From Geobacteraceae bacterium (lineage in GTDB: Bacteria > Desulfobacterota > Desulfuromonadia > Geobacterales > Pseudopelobacteraceae), in NCBI GenBank assembly GCA_016720395.1, contig JADKKR010000007.1, positions 124,001 through 188,000 on the forward strand: a stretch of DNA of 64,000 nt. The letters are read 5' to 3'. The notes below the pieces were generated by a model. It was not told where the DNA came from, did not search any database, and saw nothing but the letters and a program-made list of their open reading frames with translations. Below, one piece after another: positions 26,208 through 34,111 of this stretch (the stretch's first letter is position 1; each line of letters starts with the position of its first letter). The translations under genes and the position numbers were made by a program.

Positions 26208-28077
26208 AAAAATTATTCACAAACAGTCCCGCCATAATACCTCGACAAAGGATGCTGCTAGCTTTAGTGTGTGTATTAAGCGTATCCTCGGTCAAAACCC
26301 TCCGCCATACCTGTCGCATGTAATCAACGTCAAGATATTCGGCCGCAGCACCTTCAGACAGTTCATCAAGTGCAACGTCAACATCGGCGGCGCAGGCCCG
26401 TAAACGTAGTACCAGATCGCTTGATTGCAGCCCGCGCTTCCGATTTAGCCGCACCTCATCCGGCAAATAGCCCTTCATCGCCTCACGGATCAACCAGCGG
26501 TCCTGCCCGGTTTTCGGGTCTATATATATTTGATCTGGCACAGAAAAGCAGAATTCAAGAACGCGGGCGTCAGCCGTAGGATCGTGTATATTTAAGCCAT
26601 ACTGCGCACTCGCCTCCGCTGTCATGGCACCTACAATTGAATAGCCCGGCATAATTGCCCGGCAGCGCTTCTGTCGCAAACTATCCGTGCTTCGCTCCTG
26701 CTGATCCGTGACCAGCCTCTCCAGCACTCCACTGCGCTGGGCAAATATGGGATTGATCGCCGTTCCGCGCCACCATTCATTTCTCTCCATGCGCCTGGTG
26801 CGTAAACTGCGAATCAATCCCGTCGGCGTTACAGCCATGAGATATCGTCTAGAATCAAGATATAACTGCCGACACGTCATATGCGACAAGCGATACCACA
26901 TCGGCTGTGATGACATGCTTCCTATCCATGACACACTGCCATTGCCCAACGCGCCATTAAACAGCGCAGTACAACCCATGGCCTGAGCAGTGCTCCGTAT
27001 ATCTGTCACCCAATAGAGATTACTGGCGCCATGATTCGGTGTGTTATTCAATTCTAGCGCGTGTCTAATTGCAACAATGGGACTAATGGACTCTGATTTC
27101 AGCGAATAGTGATCAATATTGCCCGCCAGTTTGGCAGTTGCCATTGCCATAGGATATTCATCATTGAATCGGGACGCGATATACTCCGGCGGGCAATGCT
27201 GTGGCACTGCAGTAAAGGCCGCCAGGTGCCGGCCTTCTGCCTGAAGATGCTTGGCTGCAACCGCTGCAACAGAACCGGAATCAAGACCTCCGCTCAGGGT
27301 AACACCCACCTGCCCTGATGACGGGAGGCGACAGCGAACCGCCTCACTGAAGACATCTCTAAATGCAGTGACATAGTCATGCCTGTCCCGCAGATTCAGC
27401 TCTGGGGTGTCCTCTAAGCACCAGTAACGTTGAATATCACAACTGCCGCTGGTGACAGTAATGTAATGCGCTGGTGGCAGTCGTCGGATGTGGCTGTGAA
27501 ATGTCCGGTCACCGCAGCGAGAAAATAATGATGTCAGATAGTTTGCCAGATACTCTTCGTTCAGCACGACAGGCGCCAGGTTGAGTTCGAGCAAAGCTTT
27601 TCGTGAAGTGGCAAAAGCAAATTTCTTGTCATCGATATAATAATACAAGGCCGTATTGCCATGGTGGTCACGGGCGACGCTCAGGCGTTTTTCCGCAGGA
27701 TGCCAGGCGGCGAAGCACCAGTCGCCATACAAACGGCTGGCACACCCGATCCCCCAAGCGCGGTAGGCTCTACGCATGATTTCGACATAAGCAAGGCTGC
27801 TACGTTCAGCGGCAGGGATTCGGAGCAACCCCGCCACCTCTTGGGCATTATCCAGACGCCCAGCTGCAATAAACATAACGCTATCGGGGGAATGGACATT
27901 GCGGGCGGACTCCAGTATGAAGCCTGTTGCTGGCGTCTGGCTCAAACCGGCGCAACCAGCGTGCCAGAGGGCACAATCAGCATCCCCCTGACGCGTAATC
28001 GCAGTATGCAAATTATTAAAATCCAATGGCACGATGGGTTTGCTATCACGATTGAAAATACCAAAGATAGCTGACAT
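26200..28077 (-). CDS. Lasso cyclase (asparagine synthetase B-like, C protein)
   Basis: 625 residues. The N-terminal glutaminase-like domain (1-210) starts MSAIFGIFN, with Ser where asparagine synthetases have the catalytic Cys after Met, so it should not release ammonia. The synthetase domain has the ATP-binding PP-loop LSGGLDSGSV (261-270). Lasso cyclases adenylate the side chain of an Asp or Glu of the core and let the core N-terminus attack it, closing the ring. It lies 123 bases downstream of the precursor gene with a hairpin between. The start at 28077 matches the family N-terminus; upstream in-frame codons fall inside the hairpin. Confidence 0.92.
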   Translation of the reverse strand: MSAIFGIFNRDSKPIVPLDFNNLHTAITRQGDADCALWHAGCAGLSQTPATGFILESARNVHSPDSVMFIAAGRLDNAQEVAGLLRIPAAERSSLAYVEIMRRAYRAWGIGCASRLYGDWCFAAWHPAEKRLSVARDHHGNTALYYYIDDKKFAFATSRKALLELNLAPVVLNEEYLANYLTSLFSRCGDRTFHSHIRRLPPAHYITVTSGSCDIQRYWCLEDTPELNLRDRHDYVTAFRDVFSEAVRCRLPSSGQVGVTLSGGLDSGSVAAVAAKHLQAEGRHLAAFTAVPQHCPPEYIASRFNDEYPMAMATAKLAGNIDHYSLKSESISPIVAIRHALELNNTPNHGASNLYWVTDIRSTAQAMGCTALFNGALGNGSVSWIGSMSSQPMWYRLSHMTCRQLYLDSRRYLMAVTPTGLIRSLRTRRMERNEWWRGTAINPIFAQRSGVLERLVTDQQERSTDSLRQKRCRAIMPGYSIVGAMTAEASAQYGLNIHDPTADARVLEFCFSVPDQIYIDPKTGQDRWLIREAMKGYLPDEVRLNRKRGLQSSDLVLRLRACAADVDVALDELSEGAAAEYLDVDYMRQVWRRVLTEDTLNTHTKASSILCRGIMAGLFVNNFYE

Positions 28078-28137
28078 GGGGATCACTTCAGTTTGAAGGA
28101 GATGGGGCCGGGGCCCTAAGAAGGGATTTAAACAAAA

Positions 28138-28176
28138 CGGCAAACCGCACACAATGCAATCGTATGCGGTTTGCCG
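28138..28176 (-). terminator. Attenuator-like hairpin between lasso precursor and cyclase
   Basis: A perfect 12-base stem CGGCAAACCGCA / TGCGGTTTGCCG with a 15-base loop is followed on the minus strand by TTTTGTTT. It lies right after the precursor stop. Partial termination here would make far more precursor message than enzyme message, an arrangement common in lasso operons. Confidence 0.82.
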
Positions 28177-28199
28177 GAGAGTAGAGCAAAAAGGAACTG

Positions 28200-28322
28200 C
28201 TAAAACAAGGTCGGTTGAGCCAGATAATCCACTTTAGAGCCCACTACGTCGTTCATAGTACGCTTAATGTCAATACGTTGTATCTTAGGCGGTTGCCTTT
28301 TTTTGGTTAATTCACTGATCAT
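28200..28322 (-). CDS. Lasso peptide precursor (A peptide), 40 residues
   Basis: An ATG with AAGGGG six bases upstream starts a 40-codon gene: MISELTKKRQPPKIQRIDIKRTM as probable leader (positions 1-23) and NDVVGSKVDYLAQPTLF as probable core (24-40). The leader shows P-K-I-x-x-I-D-I-x-x-T-M, matching what I recall of the P-x-L-x-x-L-D-V-x-x-T-M leaders of paeninodin-type lasso precursors, with Thr at the required -2 position. Counting from Asn1, Asp9 is correctly placed for a nine-residue ring. Tail: YLAQPTLF, with bulky Tyr, Leu and Phe that could act as plugs. Asn as residue 1 is unusual (Gly or Ala is common). It is directly upstream of the cyclase and downstream of a pseudogene. Confidence 0.8.
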   Translation of the reverse strand: MISELTKKRQPPKIQRIDIKRTMNDVVGSKVDYLAQPTLF

Positions 28323-28377
28323 ACGAAACCCCTTATAGCTAAAATATCTAAATTTAATAATTATGTACTTTAAATTT

Positions 28378-29096
28378 TTAGAAAACTACCATCAGAACGC
28401 CGGTTGCAGTGCGGTAAAATGCACCGGCTGTCAAACCACCTGTAAGCGCAGCAGCATTGTCTGCAAATGTGGGAAGACCCACAACATGCAACTTGGAGGT
28501 CGGGAGAGCTGCTCCAGTTGTACCAATTCCGACCTTGCCATCAGAGGTGATTCTCATTCTTTCTGTAAGCGCAGTCATAGCGGTTCCATTCCAGTTTGTG
28601 GTCATGAACTGGATAAATGCGGGAGTGTTAGTAATACTCCCCCACGCACCGGGGTTTGTAGCAGTCGCGGGCTCAGCCTTTACCCAGAATTGGGCAAGAT
28701 TCACCCTGTATGCTGTGGTAGAGGGGTCTTTGGTCACATCAAGCGTACCAAAGTTCAGGTAGCCCAATGCGTTTGTTGCCTGAGGTAGGCTGTAGGCAAG
28801 AGTCTGATCGTTCTGATTGATCCGGTAAAAATGAAGTTTGAGGAGTCTTGGGCCAACATGCCCCCCAGGAAAACTAGGGGGCTACATGATGATATGTACC
28901 TAATGCTGTAGTAAAATCAAAGCCCTTGGTGCCAATTGCAACGCCCGGGGCAACACAGAACCGTGCCGCGCGCTGCCGGACATGTTTGATCTGGCCGGTG
29001 GCCAACGCCCTGTACTGCAAACATCGTTGCTGCCTGTGCCGAACCGGCCAGCGCCACGGCCATAAAACCTGCCATTAAAAGTACGCTTTTTTTCAT
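28378..29096 (-). pseudogene. Decayed secreted protein with tail-fibre-like repeats
   Basis: A strong GGAGGAAG site and ATG 29096 start MKKSVLLMAGFMAVALAGSAQA, a clear signal peptide, followed by ATMFAVQGVG. The frame then shifts at about 28955 and ends. Other frames continue with VAIGTKGFDFTTALG, then HFYRINQNDQTLAYSLPQ, and the longest frame ends RMRITSDGKVGIGTTG...SKLHVVGLP...GGLTAGAFYRT. The latter motifs belong to tail-fibre-like or stalk-like secreted proteins common in Geobacter. At least two frame changes, one stop and a palindrome (28857-28888) break it. Function when intact is unknown. It lies immediately upstream of the lasso precursor on the same strand. Confidence 0.72.
28857..28888. 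repeat. Palindrome inserted in decayed gene
   Basis: CATG-CCCCCC, a ten-base loop, GGGGGC-TA-CATG. The hairpin sits at the site where the reading frame of the secreted-protein gene is broken. Its shape recalls end hairpins of IS200/IS605-type elements or REP sequences, but no transposase is present. The resemblance is of form only. Confidence 0.5.
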
Positions 29097-29941
29097 AATT
29101 ACTTCCTCCTCGATTAGGTTCTACCTATTGGGTTTACCCCTGTCTATAAAGGGGACACACTGACGTTTCCTGAATGCTGCATCCATCTTAAGTTTTTACT
29201 CATCGCGATAATATCTAGGCTGAATTATAAATGCAATAAAAATAAATTCAATCCCTGCCGTCAAAAAACATTATCTGCCTAAAATAACAACTGCAACTGT
29301 GGTGATTTCACGTAAGCAACAAACACCGACACCATCCCGAACAGCCCTGATCACCGGCACATACAGCCCGGAAAGACGATTTTAGCTGCTCCGGCAGGTT
29401 ATTGGCGTGCCGGGAGCATTACTGCGAGAAAAATATATTATGCAATATTAATACCTGTTTTTTTGCCTGTTGAGGCACTTGCTAAATAAGTTCCTTGCAC
29501 ATAGTTTGCCAATGCCTTGACGGATACGGAGACAGCCTTACATATATTGCAGAGAGGCCCGGCTGCAGTCGACTCCCGGCCGTTTATCACACCACTCCCG
29601 GCAGCTGTTGTCTTATACGGAGACACATCGGCTGCACCGCGAGACAGCCGCCGGCACTATGCCCGCTCATGCGACGTTCCGTCTATCAAAAAATATTTGG
29701 CAAGTCGTTCCGCTCTTCTCTATACTCTAGGCGATGTTTGATCGGTCAGACAGGCGCATGCCGTTGATGGCTGAAACGTTTCACACAACATTCCCGCGAT
29801 CAGCCGTGTAAAATCAACGATTCACGCAGTGTACTCTGCATTGCACCACGGCCTGCAACAAAACTTGCAGGCGCAATAATCATTGCACGAACTATTATGT
29901 AGTATGCATTTCAAACGTCGCGGCATCCGGGAGGTAAAGAG
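29097..29941. other. 845-base region without a convincing gene
   Basis: This AT-rich stretch separates the minus-strand lasso/polysaccharide locus from the plus-strand ankyrin gene. A minus-strand frame at 29438-29626 (62 residues, ending TGKKTGINIA) has no good ribosome site for its GTG start and no recognisable motif; plus-strand frames overlapping it are no better. I see no tRNA, attachment site or clear promoter in it. Confidence 0.6.
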
Positions 29942-30814
29942 ATGGCTGTATTATTTCGCACTGTTACGGTCGGACTCGCAACCATCCTCGTTTTTGCTCT
30001 CCTGCTGTGCGGCTGTCAGGAGAAAAAGCCGGCTGCTCCGCCAGTGGAGGGGAAAAGCGAGGCGCAGCTGGACACGGAGTACCGCTCCATCCTGGCCGAG
30101 GCCGGGCTGTACACCGGCGGGCCAGCTACCCCGCCGGCCCAGATCGAACCGGCGGCTTACGGCACGGTGCTTCTGCTGGCTGCCGGGAATGGAAGCACGG
30201 AGATGCTCTCCCGCCTGCTGGGTGCCCGCAACGACATCAGCCTGAATGACCGCTATGATGGCCGCAGCCTGCTGCACGCGGCCGCCGCCAGCCTGAATGC
30301 GGCCAACTGCAATCTCCTGCTTGAGCGCGGATCCGACCCGAATGCCCAGGACAGTCTGGGACGGACACCGCTGCACCTGGTTGTCGCCCAGCCTCGCGGG
30401 GACGTGCTGGCGCGGCTGCTGCTCTCGCGGGGTGCCGCTGTCGACCTCCGCGATGAGCAGGGCCTGACACCGCTGCTGACAACTGCCCCGGCCAGTGTCA
30501 GGCTGCTGATCGACAAGGGTGCCGACGTTTCGGCCCGGGACAGGCTGGGCAATTCGGCGCTCCATTGGGCTGTCTACCGCAAGGGATATGAACTGGCCGG
30601 GCTGCTGACAACCCCGGGGGCGCCGCTGGATATCCAGAACATCGCCGGGAAAACGCCTCTCCACCATGCGGTGGAACAGAACGACCTCCGGATGACGCAG
30701 CTGCTGATTACGGCCGGCGCCAGAACAGACATCGCCGATATAAGCGGAGTGACGCCGCTGCAGCTGGCGGAAAAAAGCAGCCAGATCAAGCTGCGGCAGG
30801 CCTTCGGGCTGTAA
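29942..30814 (+). CDS. Ankyrin-repeat lipoprotein
   Basis: 290 residues. A signal peptide ends in LLLCGC, a plausible lipobox with the lipidated Cys at about residue 25. A Pro/Glu-rich linker leads to about six ankyrin repeats from residue 75 on, with signatures DRYDGRSLLHAAA, DSLGRTPLHLVV, DRLGNSALHWAV and NIAGKTPLHHAV. It is probably anchored to the periplasmic face of a membrane and binds a partner protein that cannot be named. GGGAGG lies seven bases upstream of the ATG. A DUF2889 gene follows 19 bases later. Confidence 0.88.
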   Translation: MAVLFRTVTVGLATILVFALLLCGCQEKKPAAPPVEGKSEAQLDTEYRSILAEAGLYTGGPATPPAQIEPAAYGTVLLLAAGNGSTEMLSRLLGARNDISLNDRYDGRSLLHAAAASLNAANCNLLLERGSDPNAQDSLGRTPLHLVVAQPRGDVLARLLLSRGAAVDLRDEQGLTPLLTTAPASVRLLIDKGADVSARDRLGNSALHWAVYRKGYELAGLLTTPGAPLDIQNIAGKTPLHHAVEQNDLRMTQLLITAGARTDIADISGVTPLQLAEKSSQIKLRQAFGL

Positions 30815-30833
30815 GTGACGTCGATTACCCAAG

Positions 30834-31307
30834 ATGCTTACCGGGGGGCTCGTGTCTGATAATTTTATGAGCGGTTTTCACCGCGCTATATCCTTTGACG
30901 TGTCCCGAATTGCTGATAACCGGATCAGGCTGACCGCAACCATGCGCGACGTCTATCATGACATCCTGATCGAAGTGCTCGTGGATGCTGAGACCCTGAT
31001 CATCGAGGCGCTGCAGGCCACCTTTTCGCGCTGCCCGGAGAAGGCCTGCCCCAACGCTGCCGGACGGCTGCAAAACCTGGTGGGGGTTGTCATCGGACGG
31101 GGGCTCAACAGAAGGGTCATCGATGCGCTGGGTGGCGGAGCCGGTTGCGGGAACCTGCGCGTCATGCTGCTCGGGCTGCTACCCCTGGCCATCAATGTCA
31201 AAGCGGCAGAAGGCTTTGACAGTGAAGAGGAGATGCTGGAAAGTGTCCGCAATAAGTTGCGCGGCAGCTGCGCCGGTTACCCGGAGGATGATACGGGTCT
31301 GGCCTGA
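30834..31307 (+). CDS. DUF2889 family protein
   Basis: 157 residues. The pattern RIRLTATMRDVYHDILIEVLVDAETLIIEALQATFSRCPEKAC followed by LVGVVIGRGLN and a C-terminal GGGAGCGNL motif matches DUF2889, seen here in segments. The conserved cysteines (near residues 67, 72, 104) hint at metal binding. Members often occur near formate dehydrogenase or redox genes, but no function is established to my knowledge. The start is uncertain: ATG 30834, or GTG 30852 behind GGGGGG. It faces mobA tail to tail with 61 bases between. Confidence 0.75.
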   Translation: MLTGGLVSDNFMSGFHRAISFDVSRIADNRIRLTATMRDVYHDILIEVLVDAETLIIEALQATFSRCPEKACPNAAGRLQNLVGVVIGRGLNRRVIDALGGGAGCGNLRVMLLGLLPLAINVKAAEGFDSEEEMLESVRNKLRGSCAGYPEDDTGLA

Positions 31308-31368
31308 GACTGCTGCGGGAAAAACCGGCAGCTATCGCTACTGTACTATATAGTTATGTAGATGCTGT

Positions 31369-32037
31369 TCAGCGCTGCAGAGCAGGATAGGTGCAAACGG
31401 GGTACACGGATTCGTGGTCCCCGTTTTCATTTCTGCGCAGGGCAAAATAGTCATCGGGGGTGTTGATATTGCGGAAGGAGTCGAAACCGGGGTCGATGGC
31501 AGCCACCCGCGTGCACTCGAAGTGCCGGACCCGGACCCGGGGAAAGAAGGAGATCAACCGACGTCGGCCGGCCAGCAGTGCTGCTTCCATGTGCGGCAGA
31601 CAGGCCTTGCCGTACACGGCATGCAGCGGTTCCAGCCCCTGATCGCCCTCGGGGATGATGACATCGGCCTGCTGCCGTTGGGCCAGCAGGGCCCTGACCA
31701 GGGTGTCGTTGAGATAGGGCATGTCGCAGGCCACGGCAAAGATGTGGCCGGTGGCCGCATGATGCAGCCCGGCCTGCAGACCGGCCAGGGCCCCCAGACC
31801 GGGGTGCAGGTCAGCGACCATGCGGCAGCCAAGGAAACGGTACTGCTCCGGGGTGTTGGTCACCAGCAGGACTTCGTCCAGCAGACCGGCCAGCTGACGG
31901 TGGATGGATTCGATGAAACGTCCGCCGCGATAGGGGAGCAGCGCCTTGTTGCTCCCCATGCGGCTGGACTGACCGCCGGCCAGGATGACACCGGTCACAC
32001 CGGCTGACGGCACCGGATTTTCAGGACAGAAGATCAA
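31369..32037 (-). CDS. mobA: Molybdenum cofactor guanylyltransferase
   Basis: 222 residues. GVILAGGQSSRMGSNKALLPY near residues 16-36 is the nucleotide-binding signature of MobA, and AVACDMPYL (about 100) contains the metal-binding Asp. It transfers GMP from GTP to molybdopterin, making the bis-MGD cofactor used by the formate dehydrogenase encoded just upstream. The ATG overlaps the stop of the NrfD-like gene by four bases (ATGA), so the cofactor enzyme is made together with its client. GC-rich, typical of the core genome. Confidence 0.93.
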   Translation of the reverse strand: MIFCPENPVPSAGVTGVILAGGQSSRMGSNKALLPYRGGRFIESIHRQLAGLLDEVLLVTNTPEQYRFLGCRMVADLHPGLGALAGLQAGLHHAATGHIFAVACDMPYLNDTLVRALLAQRQQADVIIPEGDQGLEPLHAVYGKACLPHMEAALLAGRRRLISFFPRVRVRHFECTRVAAIDPGFDSFRNINTPDDYFALRRNENGDHESVYPVCTYPALQR

Positions 32038-33251
32038 TGGCCTGCCCCGGCGGCCTGAGTGTGGCCGTCGCCGGCTGCTGTCTTGCGGGCATGGTCGGGG
32101 ATCGAATAATCGACCGTTTCGGGGTGATGCTCGAAGATCGGGAAATACTTGGCCAGCAGAACAAAGAACAATACGTGGGCGGCGATGATGCCGATCGTGA
32201 CCAGGGATTCGATGATCGAAGGGTAATAGATCAACTGGTCAGGCTGTTCCATGCCGAACATGGAAACGTTGAAGCGGTTCAGCACCAGCCCGGCGATCAC
32301 GAGCGATGCACCGCGCAGCTGCATGCGCTGGTCAACCCGGCAGGCCTTTTTCATGAACATGAACATCGGGACGATGACGCCGATGATGATCTCGGCCAGA
32401 AACAGCGCCAGCAGGCTGGGGCGGTCGAAGAGCGGACCGTGGGACAGGAGGAAGGTGGCGGGAAGCTTGACCACCAGGTAGGCGCCCAGCACCCAGGGCA
32501 GGATCCTGGTCAGGATCTCCAGCAGCTCGGATTCATCCGGCTGCCCCATGAAGCGGTGCACCATGGTCGCCTCCAGGATGATGATCGAGATACCGGTAAA
32601 GATGGCCGACATCCAGAACAGCAGCGGCAGCAGCGGGTTGTACCAGAGGGCGTGCAGCTTGTCCACGGCGATCAGGAAGAAGGTCCCCAGGGAGGACTGG
32701 TGCAGGGTCGAGATGGATGCCGCCCCGATGACCAGCGGCATCTCCAGCCAGCGCAGCACCCGCAGCGGCACGTGGTAGCCGAACTTCTCGCAGACCGGCG
32801 AGAGGAATTCCAGGAAGAGTACGGTGGTGTAGGCCATGATGCACATGGAGACCTCGAACATGGGTGAATGCACGTTCCAGTAGACCATGGTGTGCCAGGC
32901 GCGCTGGGGCTGTCCCAGGTCCAGCAGCAGCCCGACGCTGACCAGCGAGTAGCCCAGGAAGCCGGTTACGATGGCCGGACGCACCAGCGGTTCCAGCTTC
33001 TTGATGTGAAAGCAGTGCACGATGGCACCCAGGGTGAAGGCCCCGGCTGCCAGCGGCACGGCCGTCACGACGTCGAAGGAGATCCACAGCCCCCAGGGAT
33101 AGACGTCGTTCAGGTTGGTGGTGACTCCCAGCCCCAGTACGAAACGCACCGCCGAAGCCAGCGCCCCCAGCACCACCAGGCCGATCATGAACTTGAGGAA
33201 ATTGTGATAGCCCCGGATCTCATCTATGATAATGCGTGCGGCAGCGGTCAT
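32034..33251 (-). CDS. NrfD/PsrC-family membrane subunit of formate dehydrogenase
   Basis: 405 residues with about nine or ten membrane helices. The N-terminus IIDEIRGYHNFLKFMIGLVVLGAL, then NDVYPWGLWISFDVVTAVPLAAGAF and RPAIVTGFLGYSL, are typical of the NrfD/polysulfide reductase family, here in the HybB-like branch. It takes electrons from the iron-sulfur subunit and reduces quinone in the membrane; it replaces the cytochrome b FdnI of E. coli. It overlaps both neighbours by four bases (ATGA). Without haem ligands it probably binds no cytochrome haem. Confidence 0.9.
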   Translation of the reverse strand: MTAAARIIIDEIRGYHNFLKFMIGLVVLGALASAVRFVLGLGVTTNLNDVYPWGLWISFDVVTAVPLAAGAFTLGAIVHCFHIKKLEPLVRPAIVTGFLGYSLVSVGLLLDLGQPQRAWHTMVYWNVHSPMFEVSMCIMAYTTVLFLEFLSPVCEKFGYHVPLRVLRWLEMPLVIGAASISTLHQSSLGTFFLIAVDKLHALWYNPLLPLLFWMSAIFTGISIIILEATMVHRFMGQPDESELLEILTRILPWVLGAYLVVKLPATFLLSHGPLFDRPSLLALFLAEIIIGVIVPMFMFMKKACRVDQRMQLRGASLVIAGLVLNRFNVSMFGMEQPDQLIYYPSIIESLVTIGIIAAHVLFFVLLAKYFPIFEHHPETVDYSIPDHARKTAAGDGHTQAAGAGH

Positions 33252-34111
33252 GGGCTGTCCTCCTTCGTCTCAACGTTCGTGGTTTCCGCTGGCAGCTTGC
33301 TGTTCTTGAAGAGCTCCTCCCTGCGGAGACGCTCCTTGCGGTGGGTGAACCAGGAGAGCAGCGACAGGCCGCCGCCCACGGTCAGGAAGATGCCCGGCAC
33401 CAGGCGCAGCGCCTGCCAGGTGTAGGAGGGCAGGGAACGCTTGGTGACCGGTTTGAAGCCCAGTTCATCCAGCGGCTGCTGTGTCAGGTAGAGAATACCG
33501 GTGCCGCCGGCCTCGTCCTTGCCGTAGATGGCATTGTGATAACGCTCCGGCCGGTTCTTGAGGCGCTTCTCGGCCTCCTTGATCATGTCGCCGCGGGTGC
33601 CGTAGGAGATGGCGGTCGGGCAGGCCGTGGCACAGGCCGGCTGCATGCCCTCCTTGATGCGGCTGTAGCAGCCGGTGCATTTGCGCACCAGCGGGAAGGC
33701 CTTGCTCCATTCATACTTGGGTACGCCGAAGGGACAGGCGATCATGCAGAAACGGCAGCCGATGCAGCGGCCGGCGTCGTAGATCACCGGACCTTCGGCG
33801 GTCTTGACGAAGGCACCCACCGGACAGACCGATGCGCAGGCCGGCTCGTTGCAGTGCATGCACATCTCTTTGTAGAAGGCGAACTCATTCTGACCGTCCT
33901 TCTGGTAATCCTTGAACTTGACACGGGTGAAGGTGTACTCGGACATCAAGGGCGGATTCTGGTAGCCCTCCCCGCTGAAGAACGTCGTATCCTCGGCCTT
34001 GAGCTGGTTCCACTGCTTGCAGGCCACCTGGCAGCCGCGACAGCCGGTGCATTTGGTTGTGTCGATCAGGAATGATTTTGTCGTGTCAAAATTTACGGGT
34101 AGGGAACTCAT
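33248..34111 (-). CDS. fdnH: Formate dehydrogenase iron-sulfur subunit
   Basis: 287 residues carrying four 4Fe-4S cysteine groups: CTGCRGCQVAC, CMHCNEPACASVC, CIGCRFCMIAC and CTGCYSRIKEGMQPACATAC. A C-terminal membrane helix (about 240-262, GIFLTVGGGLSLLSWF) anchors it on the periplasmic side as in FdnH. It carries electrons from the molybdenum-selenium catalytic subunit to the NrfD-like quinone reductase. It overlaps fdnG and the NrfD gene by four bases each, and has no signal peptide, so export must piggy-back on the Tat signal of FdnG. Confidence 0.95.
   Translation of the reverse strand: MSSLPVNFDTTKSFLIDTTKCTGCRGCQVACKQWNQLKAEDTTFFSGEGYQNPPLMSEYTFTRVKFKDYQKDGQNEFAFYKEMCMHCNEPACASVCPVGAFVKTAEGPVIYDAGRCIGCRFCMIACPFGVPKYEWSKAFPLVRKCTGCYSRIKEGMQPACATACPTAISYGTRGDMIKEAEKRLKNRPERYHNAIYGKDEAGGTGILYLTQQPLDELGFKPVTKRSLPSYTWQALRLVPGIFLTVGGGLSLLSWFTHRKERLRREELFKNSKLPAETTNVETKEDSP

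Noticed and set aside
28857..28888. Insertion sequence of the IS200/IS605 family
   Set aside because: Only a hairpin of similar form exists; there is no transposase and no second end.
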